Source: Entoloma clypeatum (Eukaryota > Basidiomycota > Agaricomycetes > Agaricales > Entolomataceae). Taken from it: a DNA stretch of 64,000 nucleotides. The translations under genes and the position numbers were made by a program. The notes under the pieces are model-generated. The model did not search any database and was not told the origin of the DNA. It saw nothing but the letters and a program-made list of their open reading frames with translations. The DNA lies in NCBI GenBank assembly GCA_963565915.1, contig OY751487.1:1612001-1676000 (forward strand), in the 5' to 3' direction. Shown here one piece after another: positions 1 to 11,172 of this stretch (its first letter is position 1; every line of letters begins with the position of its first letter).

Positions 1-437
1 ATTGCCTCACCATCGGAATCTTCAATTCAGTGAATTCAATTAGTCTGTGCCTCGGCCTCCTTGGATGTAGCTCCCTCCTTACGTTGTCCATCTTTTGCCC
101 GTGGCCAGTAGTTCGTCCAGGTCATGCCCCATGAGTCAAAACCAAGAGAAGCTCTTTTCCAATCGGAGGAGTGAAATAAGGATTCCGCGCTCGCTCTCAT
201 ATGAGGTTGGACGTAGATGTGGGCTGGTTATCGCGGGATGGCCATCCGTGATGAGCCATGAAGCTCTTAGTTGTCGTGATCAGGGTGCATTGGCGCGATT
301 TGAGGTTGGACGTAGCAACGCTGGCGGAGGTGTAGGCCAATCATGGAAGAAAAGAACTCAGGGGTCATCGATCATCAGGCTTGTACAGTCCGTTCGCGAA
401 TTCATAGTAGACTCACCTTGCCACGTCTTCTCCCATC
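1..437. other. 5' intergenic region, no gene seen
   Basis: No credible gene is visible here. Small open frames exist but lack codon bias, introns or recognisable motifs. The segment is presumably the promoter and leader of the phosphatase gene starting at 438. Confidence 0.5.
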
Positions 438-3047
438 ATGTCTGGCCCCAAACCAGACGTCGAGGTCGGACAGCGCTATCCCCAATCTGCCTACGAAATC
501 GCGGACGACGAGCAGGATGCTCTGCTACCCACTCCTGCCGGCGCCACCGTCCCTTCTTCAACCAAGTCATCGCCACGATGCTACAACAGCAGACGCTTTG
601 GCTTCGTACATGTAACTCTGGCCTTCCTTGCTGGACTCTTCGCATGCGCCTTCATGCAACTTGCTGTCCATGGGCCTGATTGTTTCTCTTCCAAGAATGC
701 CAACGCAGGTTGTGCGCCGTCAGATGACAGTTCAGTCAAGGTCCTCGCACCTCCATACGTCGGCTCCACGGAACGGCACAACTTCCCCCCTGCTACCCCC
801 ACTAATGCCTATCCATCCCTCTTCCCTACCGACGTAGGTTATCCAGGCGGAACGCCGACCGGAGCTGAGCCTGCGGTGCTCGTCACGGCCCCGTCCTATC
901 CCATTCACACCGGTGCAGCCCAACTCGTGATCCCAGACACCTTGGGAGGCAAGCAAGCTTCCAAGGGTTTTGATTTGTTCAAGTCGTGGAGCAATTTGTC
1001 CCCATGGTACAGTGTTGACCGGACGGCTTTTGGTCTGGATACGTCCCCTGAAGTCCCTGATACATGTCGCGTTACCGGGCTGCACTTCTTGCACAGACAT
1101 GGTGCTCGGTATCCAACGGCTTGGTGTGAGTTTATCCCACAGATGTCTCTAGAAGGTTTAGATCACTAAAGGCATGTCTAGCTTCCTATGCTGGGCCTGC
1201 CAAATTTGCAGGCCGACTTCACAAATCACCTGAGAAGTGGAACGCAACCGGGGACCTTGAATTTCTGAACGAATGGTGAGTGCCGATCAATGTTCATATT
1301 ATGATCACCCGTTTTTCTCATCGACTTGGTAAAGGACATACAAGCTTGGCGAAGAATGTATGAATCTCTTAAAAGGAAGCTTGTTCATGGGCTAAGCTTT
1401 TCTACAGTGCTCACCCCATTCGGTCGTCAACAATTGTGTATGTTCTACAACAATATTCCACGAGTTCCCACCTTTTATGTCGTTAGATGACCTGGGTATC
1501 TCTATGCGCCTGAAGTACGGATTCCTTCTCAAGGTTTGGTGGGATTTTTATGTATCTTGGTCTCCACGCTTATCAGTGATCTGCAGAACTTCACGGAATC
1601 CAACACAATACCTGTTTTCCGAACCGAATCCCAGTAGAGATGATTATACTTCAGCCCTGCCTTGCCCTGACAATATATCTTAGAGACCGCATGCTCAAGT
1701 CCGCGCTCAATTTCGTAATCGGTTTCTTTGGGTATCCCTTTGAGGGCCAATACCAACAAAGCATTACCATCGAAGAAAAAGGGGTATGGCTTGCTTGCTT
1801 GCTCTCTGGAAATTATCTCATCATCGACTACATTAGTTCAACAATACCCTTGCTCCATATAGAATGTTAGTGTTGTATACGTTCAAGAAAATGACCAGAC
1901 TCTGACTCTTTCCCTCGATAGGTGCCCGAATGCCGATGATGGAAAGAAGAGTGACCGTGGTGTTTGGTACCTCGAGAGATGGGCGGCTATTTACCTTGCG
2001 GAGGCTCTTAGCCGTCTTCAGGCCCAGATCACTGGATTTGCTTTGACTATAGAGGACGTGTTTACAATGCAACAAACGTGTGCTTATGAGGTACGCCGCG
2101 CCACCTTGGAAGCCTTATGACGCCGAACCTAATCACGGAATATCATTGCAGACCGTCGCGTTGGGATATTCAAAGTATTGCGAGCTCTTCACGGAAGATG
2201 AATGGGAAGGTTTCAACTATGGGTGAGAAACCTTTACACTCCCTATAATGCTTCTCATCGATATATCATTGTGCTTTCCATCAGCGTCGATCTCACCTTT
2301 TGGCAAGTCTTCCCTGAATAATCATGTTCATGGATTTGGAATAAACCTTTGTAGGTACAACTCCGCATTTGGGTCCCCCGTGGCCGCCGTGCAAGGAATC
2401 GGATACATACAAGAAATGGTCGCACGGCTCACTCACACCCCCATCCCGATCCACAACTCGACGACGAATTCCACGCTGGATGATAATCCGATCACTTTCC
2501 CTCTTAATCAGAGTTTGTACGTCGACGCTACACACGAAGTCGTCATTCTCAATAGTGAGTCGAGCGTTTTTGCGAACTACCGGGCTCGGCATTAACGCAC
2601 AAGAATCCAGTCATAACTGCTCTCAACCTTACCAATTTCGCGGCGACTGGTCCTCTACCCTATGATCACATCCCCGACAACCGGTCTTTCAGAGTCTCGG
2701 AGCTCGCACCTTTCGCGACGAATATTCAATTCCAAAGTCAGTTTCTTGTCATTGTCGCACCCCACTCTTTTTCACTGAGTGATCCTACTCAAACAGTCCT
2801 TGAATGCACGTCCGTGCCAGGCCAACAAATCCGCATCATCATCAACGACGGCGTCACACCTCTCACCGGGATCAAGGGATGCCCGGAGCAGAAGGACGGG
2901 ATGTGTCCCGTGGATGCGTTCGTCACAGCGCAGAAGGAGATTATTGGGGATACGGACTTTGAGTATGGGTGTCGGGGCGATTGGGAGGTGCCCGAAGGGA
3001 CGGCGTGGAATACGACGAGTGGGACGCCGCCGCCACGGAAATCGTAA
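438..3047 (+). CDS. Histidine acid phosphatase (phytase / MINPP-like), membrane-anchored, 14 exons
   Basis: Predicted histidine-phosphatase-superfamily enzyme (clade 2) that would hydrolyse phosphomonoesters, probably inositol phosphates. I placed 14 exons: 438-1125, 1182-1275, 1335-1357, 1408-1437, 1487-1533, 1587-1633, 1684-1783, 1837-1865, 1922-2090, 2152-2222, 2285-2302, 2355-2554, 2611-2736, 2797-3047. They total 1893 nt, in frame, giving 630 aa. The catalytic RHGARYP lies at about residues 220-226. The proton-donor region reads DATHE near residue 499, where the family usually has HD or HAE. A hydrophobic segment at about residues 55-77 follows a short cytosolic tail, so a type II membrane anchor is likelier than a cleaved signal. 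Intron 11 starts with GC, not GT (GCAAGT), and exon 11 is only 18 nt. The neighbour at 3783 is a tandem paralogue. The substrate is inferred from the family. Confidence 0.88.
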
Positions 3048-3782
3048 TGAGGTTTGGCGGATGATGCTGGTGCTGGTTCTACGTGAATTATGTATTTGTG
3101 TGCTGAAGGGGTCGGTGGATTGTCTTTACACGTTTGGCAGGCAAGCACCCGCATCCCATACTGTCTGAATTTGAATTGAGGTGAATCATATGCTTCACTT
3201 CATGTCTTCGATCGCCTTCACAAGCTCGAATGTCTACAGTCTAAGCCGCGGTTTCGATATCTTATCACTCCTTGTGGACGTGTTTCTAAGGATGCGCCTT
3301 CGAGTTCTCAGGAAGGCTACGATGCTACAATCTGAATCGACAGCCACAGACTCTTCCCCTTCTCCGTGGTTCTTCACAAGGTCACCCTGCCTGGGCCCGG
3401 GGTGTTTTGGTCATCTTGTGTACATTATCCACGACTTCAGGGCGTATCAGTGCTACTGAGGTCTCTACCATATATCCGAATGAAATGACAACGTACTTCG
3501 TCCTTGTCAATATGGGTCCCTCGGGCTCAACTCCCGCTGACAATCTGGGAATTTGGGAAAGGACCTTGCGCTCCGAGATGTCACCGAGCTTCCACTGATC
3601 TGAACGCGCGAACGTGTCCACGAACGTTCCTCCTCACACCCTCGGAAGAGACTGATCACCGCGTGGAGGGCTGATTCGCCAAGATACCAGATTTGGACGT
3701 GATGGCTGGAATGTACTGGTATAAGTACGTGAGTACTTACGTCAAATAGAACTTCACTTCTTCGGATTTCCCTACTCCCACC
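3048..3782. other. Intergenic region between the two phosphatase paralogues
   Basis: About 735 bp without a supported gene. It should hold the 3' UTR of the first phosphatase and the promoter of the second. Confidence 0.5.
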
Positions 3783-6374
3783 ATGCCTGGTCCCAAGCCA
3801 GACGTCGAGGCTGGAGCCGGTCGCGGCCAAACTTCCGATAAAAGCGGAGGCAACAAACTAGAATTTCCCGCTCTTCTAGGGATTCCAACTGCACTCCCGT
3901 CTTCAACAGAGTCGCCACGATGCTGCACCTCCAAGCGGTCTGGTTTTCTGCATCTGTCGATGGCCTTCCTGGCCGGACTCCTTTCATGTTGGTTGATGCA
4001 ATATGCCGTCCATATGCCCGGCAGCCCCCCTCCCCCCAAAGGTGCCGCAGCCTGCGTGTCTTCTACTGGAGGTTTTATCAAAGCGCGAGGGGCTCCGTTC
4101 GCCGGGTCTACCGACAGTCACGTTTTTCCACCCGCGTCACCGACCAACGCGTATCCATCCCTCTTCCCAACCAACGTGGGTTATCCAGGTGGAACACCGA
4201 CGGGAGCTGAGCCCGCAGTACTCGTCACCGCACCGGCCTATCCTATTCACGCCCCCGCTGCCCAGCTTGTGCTTCCCGAAAAGCTGGGTGGAAAGAAGGT
4301 ATCCAAGGGTTTTGATTTGTTCAAGTCATGGAGCAATTTGTCCCCGTGGTACAGCGTTGACCGGACTGCTTTCGGCTTGGATACTTCCCCTGAAGTTCCT
4401 GATACCTGTCGCGTTACAGGGCTGCACTTTTTACATAGGCATGGTGCGCGGTATCCGACGGCTTCATGTGAGTTCCTTCCACTTTTGTCGCGGTATTTCA
4501 GTTTTAAAAGACGCTATGTAGCTTCGTACGGTGGGCCTGCCAAATTCGCAGCTCGACTCCACCAGTCGCCTGAAAAGTGGAATGCCACCGGGGATCTCAA
4601 ATTTCTAAATGACTGGTTAGTGACAACGATCATTAACAACGCTCTCGTTCTCATCGAATTCGAAAAGGACATTCAAGTTGGGCGAAGAACGTACGCTTAT
4701 TCTTGAATGAATTCTTTTGCTGGTATTCAATATTCTAGTGAAGTGCTCACACCATTCGGCCGTCAACAGTTGTGTGGGTTGTAAGGCTGTGGTTTATGGA
4801 CTTGTCACTTATTCTTTGCTCAGTTGATTTGGGTGTCTCCATGCGCCTGAAGTACGGGTTCCTCCTCAAGGTAAGCTGGGCCTTCTTCTGTGATTCTAGG
4901 CCTCGACGGTCATCGTCTATCCCAGAACTTCACGGAATCCAATACCATCCCTGTTTTCCGAACGGAATCTGAGTAGGAACGCTCGCCTTTGAGCCTGAAT
5001 AGACCTAACCAGCATCACAGAGATCGCATGCTCAAATCTGCACTGAATTTCGCAATTGGATTCTTTGGCTATCCCTTTGAAGGCCAATACCAACAAAGCA
5101 TCACCATCGAAGCAAGCGGGGTACGGCTTTCTACCACCCTGCTCTCTTGACAATGTGATTAACGACTACAATAGTTCAACAATACTCTTGCCCCATATGA
5201 CACGTCAGTACTGCACTTTCATAGATGACCAGAACTGAGTCTTCTCCGCACAGATGCTTGAATGCCAATGACAGCAAGAAGGGTAGCCGTGGCACGTGGT
5301 ACCTTAAAAAATGGACAGCAATCTACCTTGCGAAGGCCCTTACTCGCCTTCAAGCTCAGCTCCACGGATACAGCTTAACCATAGAGGACCTTTATACTAT
5401 GCAACAGATGTGCGCTTATGAGGTACTTGACTGCTCTTGCTTTTTTGGTGCCAGCGCCATGATGATTTACGTCTTGTACTATAGACTGTCGCCTTGGGAT
5501 ATTCGAAATATTGTAGCCTTTTCACTGAAGCTGAATGGAAAGGCTTCGACTATGGGTGAGAAAGCTCTTTTTCGCACTGCACTCGTCCTCTCTTCTCTAA
5601 CGTATCATCCATCAGTGTGGATTTGGGTTTCTGGCAAGTCTAGATTTGCCGCCAACATGTTCAATGTTGAATGGGTCCATTCTAGGTACAACTCAGCCTT
5701 TGGTTCTCCCGTCGGTCGCGCCCAGGGCATCGGATATGTTCAAGAGTTGGTTGCACGACTCACTCATACACCCATCTCACTTCACAACTCCACTACAAAT
5801 TCTACATTGGATGACAATCCGATTACCTTCCCTCTCGGACAAAGCCTGTATGTCGACGCTACACACGAAGTCGTCGTTCTCAATAGTGAGTTGGGTGTTT
5901 TTGTTGATTGTGGAACTTGAAACTGACGCATAGAAACCTAGTCTTAACTGCCCTCAACCTCACCAATTTCGCGGCAACCGGCCCTCTCCCCTATGATCAC
6001 ATTCCCAAAAACCGATCTTTCAGAGTATCAGAGCTCGCACCTTTCTCCACCAACGTCCAATTCCAACGTAGGTCTTTCTGTTCCTCCCCAAAAAAAAGTC
6101 TCGTGCACTCATCGTTTCACTCGCGATAGTCCTGGAATGTACGTCCATACCCGGCCAACAAATTCGCATCATCGTCAACGACGGCGTCACTCCTCTCACC
6201 GGGATTAAGGGATGCCCGAAGCAAAAGGACGGGATGTGCCCCGTGGGCGCGTTCGTCGCGGCACAGAAGGAGATTATTGGGGATACGGACTTTGCGTATG
6301 ACTGTCTGGGTGATTGGGAGGTGCCTGAAGGGACGGCGTGGAACACGACGACGGGGTCACCCCCACGTAGATAG
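3783..6374 (+). CDS. Histidine acid phosphatase (phytase / MINPP-like), tandem paralogue, 14 exons
   Basis: Second copy of the upstream phosphatase. Exons are 3783-4467, 4522-4615, 4668-4690, 4744-4773, 4824-4870, 4926-4972, 5021-5120, 5175-5203, 5254-5422, 5485-5555, 5616-5633, 5686-5885, 5942-6067, 6130-6374. They sum to 1884 nt (627 aa). Exons 2-13 are identical in length to those of the first gene, with the same phases, the same 18-nt exon 11 and the same GC-AG intron after it. RHGARYP starts near residue 219 and the C-terminal DATHE is kept. The N-terminus again has a cytosolic tail and one hydrophobic anchor. The N-terminal tail and the linker after the anchor have diverged most, which suggests an old tandem duplication with purifying selection on the catalytic domain. 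No lesion is visible, so both copies look functional. Confidence 0.88.
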
Positions 6375-7294
6375 GCCATTGAGCCCGGTGCTACATTCCA
6401 AGCGTGGTTGTGCTCCTACCCCCTTGCCCGATCGATCAATGCCGACCTGGCCATTCCGTCAATCCACGATTTCATTCCTGTCTTCTCTGACGTGGTCTCA
6501 GAATACCCGATCACTTTCTTTAACCTGAAAACATCCAGACTTGGATCTCCTAGAGTTCATTCTCACAAATATTTTCCCCACTTCTCTCCCTGGAATCAAG
6601 AGCGGAAGAATGGCATCATAATATATCCCGTCAGTGTATTCGACGCCACTGCGGCCCAGAACTGCTATTGCTATTGGAACGTGTCCGTGGAAGGACTGGT
6701 CTTGATAAACTCTTCACGAAGCCGTTGACCTTAGCTATAATCCAAGGCATCGATCGTTTCTGTCACAATTTTCCTTCAGGGCCATGGATTCCCTTGCAAC
6801 AGGGCGTTTCACACCGCCCATCTTTTGATTAACTTTTCGTCAAAATTTCGGCCAATTCTCCACCAACTTCACATCGATGGTTTGGCCATCTTTTGACCCC
6901 ACAGCGTCAATGACACTTCGATTCCTCCAGCTTACAACCAGAAATTTATTTCCTCATTGGCCAGGGCTGTCCGATCTGTCTGTCCTCAAGTTCGCTATAG
7001 TTTGTAGATCTGCTTGTTTTGTCTACGATCTTTGAAAAAGTTGGGTGTAAAGTTGGGCATCAAGTTGATCGAAAGTTGGCAAAGAGTTGGATGTAACTAT
7101 TGAAGCATACAAAACATCGGAGACTGAGAGGATAGCCACGCCGTTCGTTAATCATTATCCATGGTGTACATGCAGACTGTTTAGTATGACCGCCATGACA
7201 ACCAATATCAATATATATCGTCCTGTTATAAGACGTCGCGGCAGTGTCCCAACGATGACTGCACTTAAAAAAATCAGGTTTGAAAAAAAAAACC
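6375..7294. other. Intergenic region between converging phosphatase and P450 genes
   Basis: About 920 bp between the 3' ends of two convergent genes. I see no conserved coding frame. A short AAGTTGG-like motif recurs around 7040-7090. Confidence 0.45.
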
Positions 7295-9651
7295 TCAAGC
7301 GTCAGCATGAGCGATAGGTCGTATCAACAACGGCATCTGATTACCCCCCTCGGGGTCGGACCTTAGCACAGGCCGTTGCACAATGGAGGATTTCTTCCCG
7401 ATATCTTCTGGTGGGACGGCCAGTTCGAACTCGAACGCACGGACGAGGGTGAATATGAGTGCTTTCATTCTAGATGAGCAAGGATCAGCGGGATTGGGGT
7501 AACGACGTCCAATCATTCAAACTCACTCGACGAGGGAGAACCGATATCCAATACACGCACGCGGACCGCCAAGGAAGCTGAGCATGTTTCCCCAGATACC
7601 CGGAATGCTGCTTGCGGCTTCAGGAATTGATTCCCATCGTTCTGGTCTGTTTCAACGACATATTACTGAGCATTTGAACTCGAGGTTTTTGTACGTAGAC
7701 ATGGGAATCAAACAGGAACAGTCCAGCACTGACCTGAACTCGACAGCGTCCTCCCCCCATATGGATTTATCGCGATTCATAGCCAGGATCGGAATCAACA
7801 GTGTTTGGCCTTTCTTCACTCTACATCACAAAGTGAATATTGAGGAGACAGCCTTTAAGGGAACAACACACTGAATTTCAGAGTGCACATTGCCCTTCCG
7901 ATCTGTAAACGGGTTGTTCAACGGTAAGACATCGTCCTTCATGGCGACGCGGACTGTAGACGGCACCGGGGCATGCACGCGCAGCGTCTCGCGCACGACC
8001 ATGTCGAGGTAGGGAAGGGAGTTGAGCTGGTCCATCGTCGGATTGTCCGTGTCGAGAGCAAGGAGCTCTTCGCGAAGTTTGCGTTGGACTTCGGGACTTT
8101 GAGTCAGAGCGTAGAGAGCCCAGGTTGTGCCAGTGCTAGCGAGGGACAACGATGAATATGAATGGCGCCGCTGGAGACGAAGTAGGCTGAGGAACAAACC
8201 TCGTGGTTTCGTGTCCAGCCACAAGGAAGGTTGGAACCTCTGTTTGTCCGACGAGTTCGCTGGTTTCATATTTCATATTTTAGCGGCCACTTACGAGCCA
8301 AGACATCCTCATCGGACAGACGCTGGCTCTCCGGAAGATCTTTTGCCATGTTTGCCCTGACTAGCAAAGTTAAGAGATCTCGCGCTTTCGAAGAACCTTT
8401 TTCGTCAATTAATGTCTTGCTCTCGCGCAGCAGTTGGTGCCCTATTCGGGACATGGTATCCCGAGCTTGTTTGGTTTCTGCGTCGCGCTCTGTGGGCTGT
8501 GAACAATTTGTTCAGCTCTTCAAAAAAGAAAAAGTTGTTTAAAAAAAGGCATACCAAAAATCGGAGCAAAGGGAACCATGCTCTGAGTAGAGGAACGATG
8601 GTCAGTTTCGTGCCTGCTTTAAACAGGACCGAAAACGCCTTGCTGAGCTCGTTTGGCTTTCCGTCTTCGTTGAGGGCTTCAAAACTGTATGCAAAACCTG
8701 TCTCACAAAAGTTGGAGAGATGTTAACCATGGACATCTGGAAAGCGGACCTGCTTTCCCGATGACATCAAGAGTCATCCTGCTAAGCCACGACAGGACAT
8801 TGATGCGTGCAGTACCGCCTTGTTTCGAAGTCTCGGCTGCCCAGATATCTCGCAACTGTGAGAGGGAAAAGAATGCTGCACTTTTTAAAGAGAAGGAGAA
8901 GGCTTACTTGGAGGGACTTGTCGACGAAAATTTCTGTTAGCTCCCGTATCTGCGCTTGGCCAAAAGCAGGGTTCTGAACTCATGATTTATGAGAGAAGGG
9001 ACAAAAGCCAGGTTCCCGGTCTTCTTACCATGACTTTGCGCTGCACCTCGTGTTAGGGGATTACGTTTATGGGAATGTTCTTTTCATCGTACCTGTTGCT
9101 TGTGTTTATCTCCTTCAGTAACCAGCACGCCTGAAATTTTCAGCTCTAAATAAAACCTTGGTCTGAGAGCTGATTTCGCACCTGCACCGAGGATCTGGGA
9201 CAACATATATCGAGTATGCCCAGGTTTCTGATAATTATAACTATTCATGAGGACATGGTTCAAAGCTTTTGTATCCATCGTGTATAGTCTAGTCAGCTAT
9301 CATACACAGATTAGCTCGGGTGTATCGGTGTACCAAAGCCAGCGACATACTCACCCCAAAGAAGGCCTTGTACTGGAGTGTCGACCCATATTGCCGTACC
9401 CATTGCTCATGAAGTACTGAATTCTCCTAGAACAACGGCTAAGATCAGGATCAAATAGTTTCTTCGGCCTTGACACTTACCGCTTCCCAGATCTCTTTGA
9501 AATTTCCGTAGATCAAGCTAGAACTCTTCGGCCCAGGAAGATCGCGTAACGGCGATGTAAGTTCGGCGTAAATCAATTTGATAACTTTGTACAATCCGTA
9601 AGCCAAAAGTGCCGCTGTCAAAGAGCCTGCGAGTCGCAGTACGACGGCCAT
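7295..9651 (-). CDS. Cytochrome P450 monooxygenase (fungal microsomal type)
   Basis: Haem-thiolate monooxygenase, expected to be anchored in the ER and reduced by NADPH-P450 reductase. The start at 9651 gives an N-terminal hydrophobic anchor followed by the proline hinge LRDLPGPK. Many short introns separate exons that read as one P450. They include the I-helix AGHETT, with the exon junction at about 8220/8120, then ExxR as ETLR near 8000, PERW near 7630, and the haem loop [10 protein letters not shown] with its cysteine codon at 7553-7555. The last exon ends AHADA and stop at 7295. One coding exon near 9045, encoding RKVM, is only 12 nt. All signature residues are present, so the gene looks active. 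It cannot be assigned to a CYP family from sequence alone. Exon borders were read by eye and a few may be off. Confidence 0.87.
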
Positions 9652-10000
9652 TGTAATCGGAGGGTTGTCAGAGTACCTGGAGGGGTCTTGGTGGCGAGAA
9701 CTATTTCGGGAGACGTTTCGGGCTGTGGCTGCGCTGGCCCTGATATCGACAACAGCAAGTACCGATGGATGAGCGACGAAGGCAAGTTTTAAACGTGTCT
9801 TCCTCGTTGCTGTGGACGTTGGTCAGCCTCGGGCCCTTCGGCATGGCACGGATGTGGTGAGACATTCAAATATTTGCGATCAATTTTGGATGTCATACAC
9901 ATTGCACACACTAATTCATTCTAGACAGGCCACGTAGTGGATAGTGGATATGTATATTACCCAGCGGTGCCCAATGACAGGAAACCCTCAGGCAAAAGAT
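9652..10000. other. Intergenic region upstream of P450
   Basis: About 350 bp holding the P450 promoter and the 3' flank of the next minus-strand gene. No further motif is recognised. Confidence 0.45.
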
Positions 10001-11008
10001 CTATGTTTTGACTTGCGGTCTCCTTCCACAATCCAACACAAATGTCGCAGGCAGTACCTCCCCCATGAGCTTTCTGACCAAATCTTCATCAGTCAGGATT
10101 CCCCCAAATAGTGTACCCCGTCCAAGAAAGTCGAACCTCCTAAGCCCATCTCTGGTCTTATTCGTTCTTGACCGGTTCGCCTTATATGTCATCGACACCT
10201 CGCGCCGTTTCGCCTTGGGAAGTGCCTCAAAGTCACTGGCAGAGGCAAGATTGTGCAGGCCATGACTCAAACCATCTATCAGCTCTCCGCAAGTGACCCC
10301 GATGTCCGCATTGAACGCGTATACTTTTACCATTCCTGGAAACGCTGGTGAGATGAGATTGACCCTTGTCACACGGGGGAAAGTCGCTGGCTCTTGGCGG
10401 ACCACTTCCCACTTGTGAGGGGCTATCGCGTGACATGTATTGGCTTCCATGAGCATATCCCATTTTAGGTGAGATTTCCCCTCTTGAAGCTGCAGCAACT
10501 CAGTTGCACATTCAAAACACGAAGGAAAGATGGTTCCAAAACGACCCCGTCTTTGATCATCCTCTTGCATCAGTATATTTCTGTTGATGGCCGTGTTCGT
10601 GTACTCACAATTACGCCCAGCTCTGAAGTGTGCAATAGAATTATGCAAGTCCTCCAGTGGAGCCTTTTGCACTCCTATCGCCCACGGTCCCATGAAATGG
10701 GGCCATGAAGGGGCCACTCCCAAACCCGGTTGGGACATCGGAACTAGCTTTGAAGTATTTGGAGGGGGCTCGACTCCATGCTCCGACATATATGGCGTCA
10801 TGGTTGGGTTAGGTGTGCTGTTCTTAGCCGCCGCCTGGGTCAGTGCAAATCCTTGTGGAGCACCAGGGGAAGGATCCCATAGTCTCTTTAGAAGACCGCG
10901 AGTTGTAGAGAGATAAGAAGACGTGGAGGCAGGTCCTGACGGGAGCGATGGATCGCGAGGCCTAAAAGAAAGATCAGGAGGGAAATAGGGAGTGAGAGCA
11001 TGATGCAT
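10001..11008 (-). CDS. DUF6699-like protein with a probable retained (exonised) intron or frameshift
   Basis: A 335-codon open frame ending in a DUF6699-like domain. It carries HLKWDML, TFPRVTRVN, then GVTCGELIDG, an NRSR stretch and DGLRRFDFLG. Function is unknown for this basidiomycete-expanded family. Its paralogue at 15,616-17,200 has an intron after GRNC. The same position here keeps a GTGAGT donor at 10608 and a CAAAG acceptor at 10551, so the expected intron is 58 nt. Splicing it restores the paralogue-like start YGVVLEP, but the frame then hits a stop before HLKWDML because about 20 nt are missing. Reading through the intron, as the open frame does, brings the domain back into frame. 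It is either an exonised intron or a decaying gene. The N-terminal half is proline-rich and low in complexity. Confidence 0.6.
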   Translation of the reverse strand: MHHALTPYFPPDLSFRPRDPSLPSGPASTSSYLSTTRGLLKRLWDPSPGAPQGFALTQAAAKNSTPNPTMTPYMSEHGVEPPPNTSKLVPMSQPGLGVAPSWPHFMGPWAIGVQKAPLEDLHNSIAHFRAGRNCEYTNTAINRNILMQEDDQRRGRFGTIFPSCFECATELLQLQEGKSHLKWDMLMEANTCHAIAPHKWEVVRQEPATFPRVTRVNLISPAFPGMVKVYAFNADIGVTCGELIDGLSHGLHNLASASDFEALPKAKRREVSMTYKANRSRTNKTRDGLRRFDFLGRGTLFGGILTDEDLVRKLMGEVLPATFVLDCGRRPQVKT

Positions 11009-11172
11009 CCCGTCACTTCAACTCGCTCGTTCTAAAACTTGCCCTAGTGGATTGGGCTCATTCGCAACAGAAGATAAAGTCCATATTTATCGGGTGTTCA
11101 GCTTCAGCAACAAACTCTATTGACAGTTTGCAGTGGCCTGTGCAAAGGTTATCTCCGATAGCATGACAGGAA

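Noticed and set aside
95..679. 194-codon ORF overlapping the start of the first phosphatase gene
   Set aside because: No motif or paralogue support. The tandem copy confirms the phosphatase frame starting at 438.
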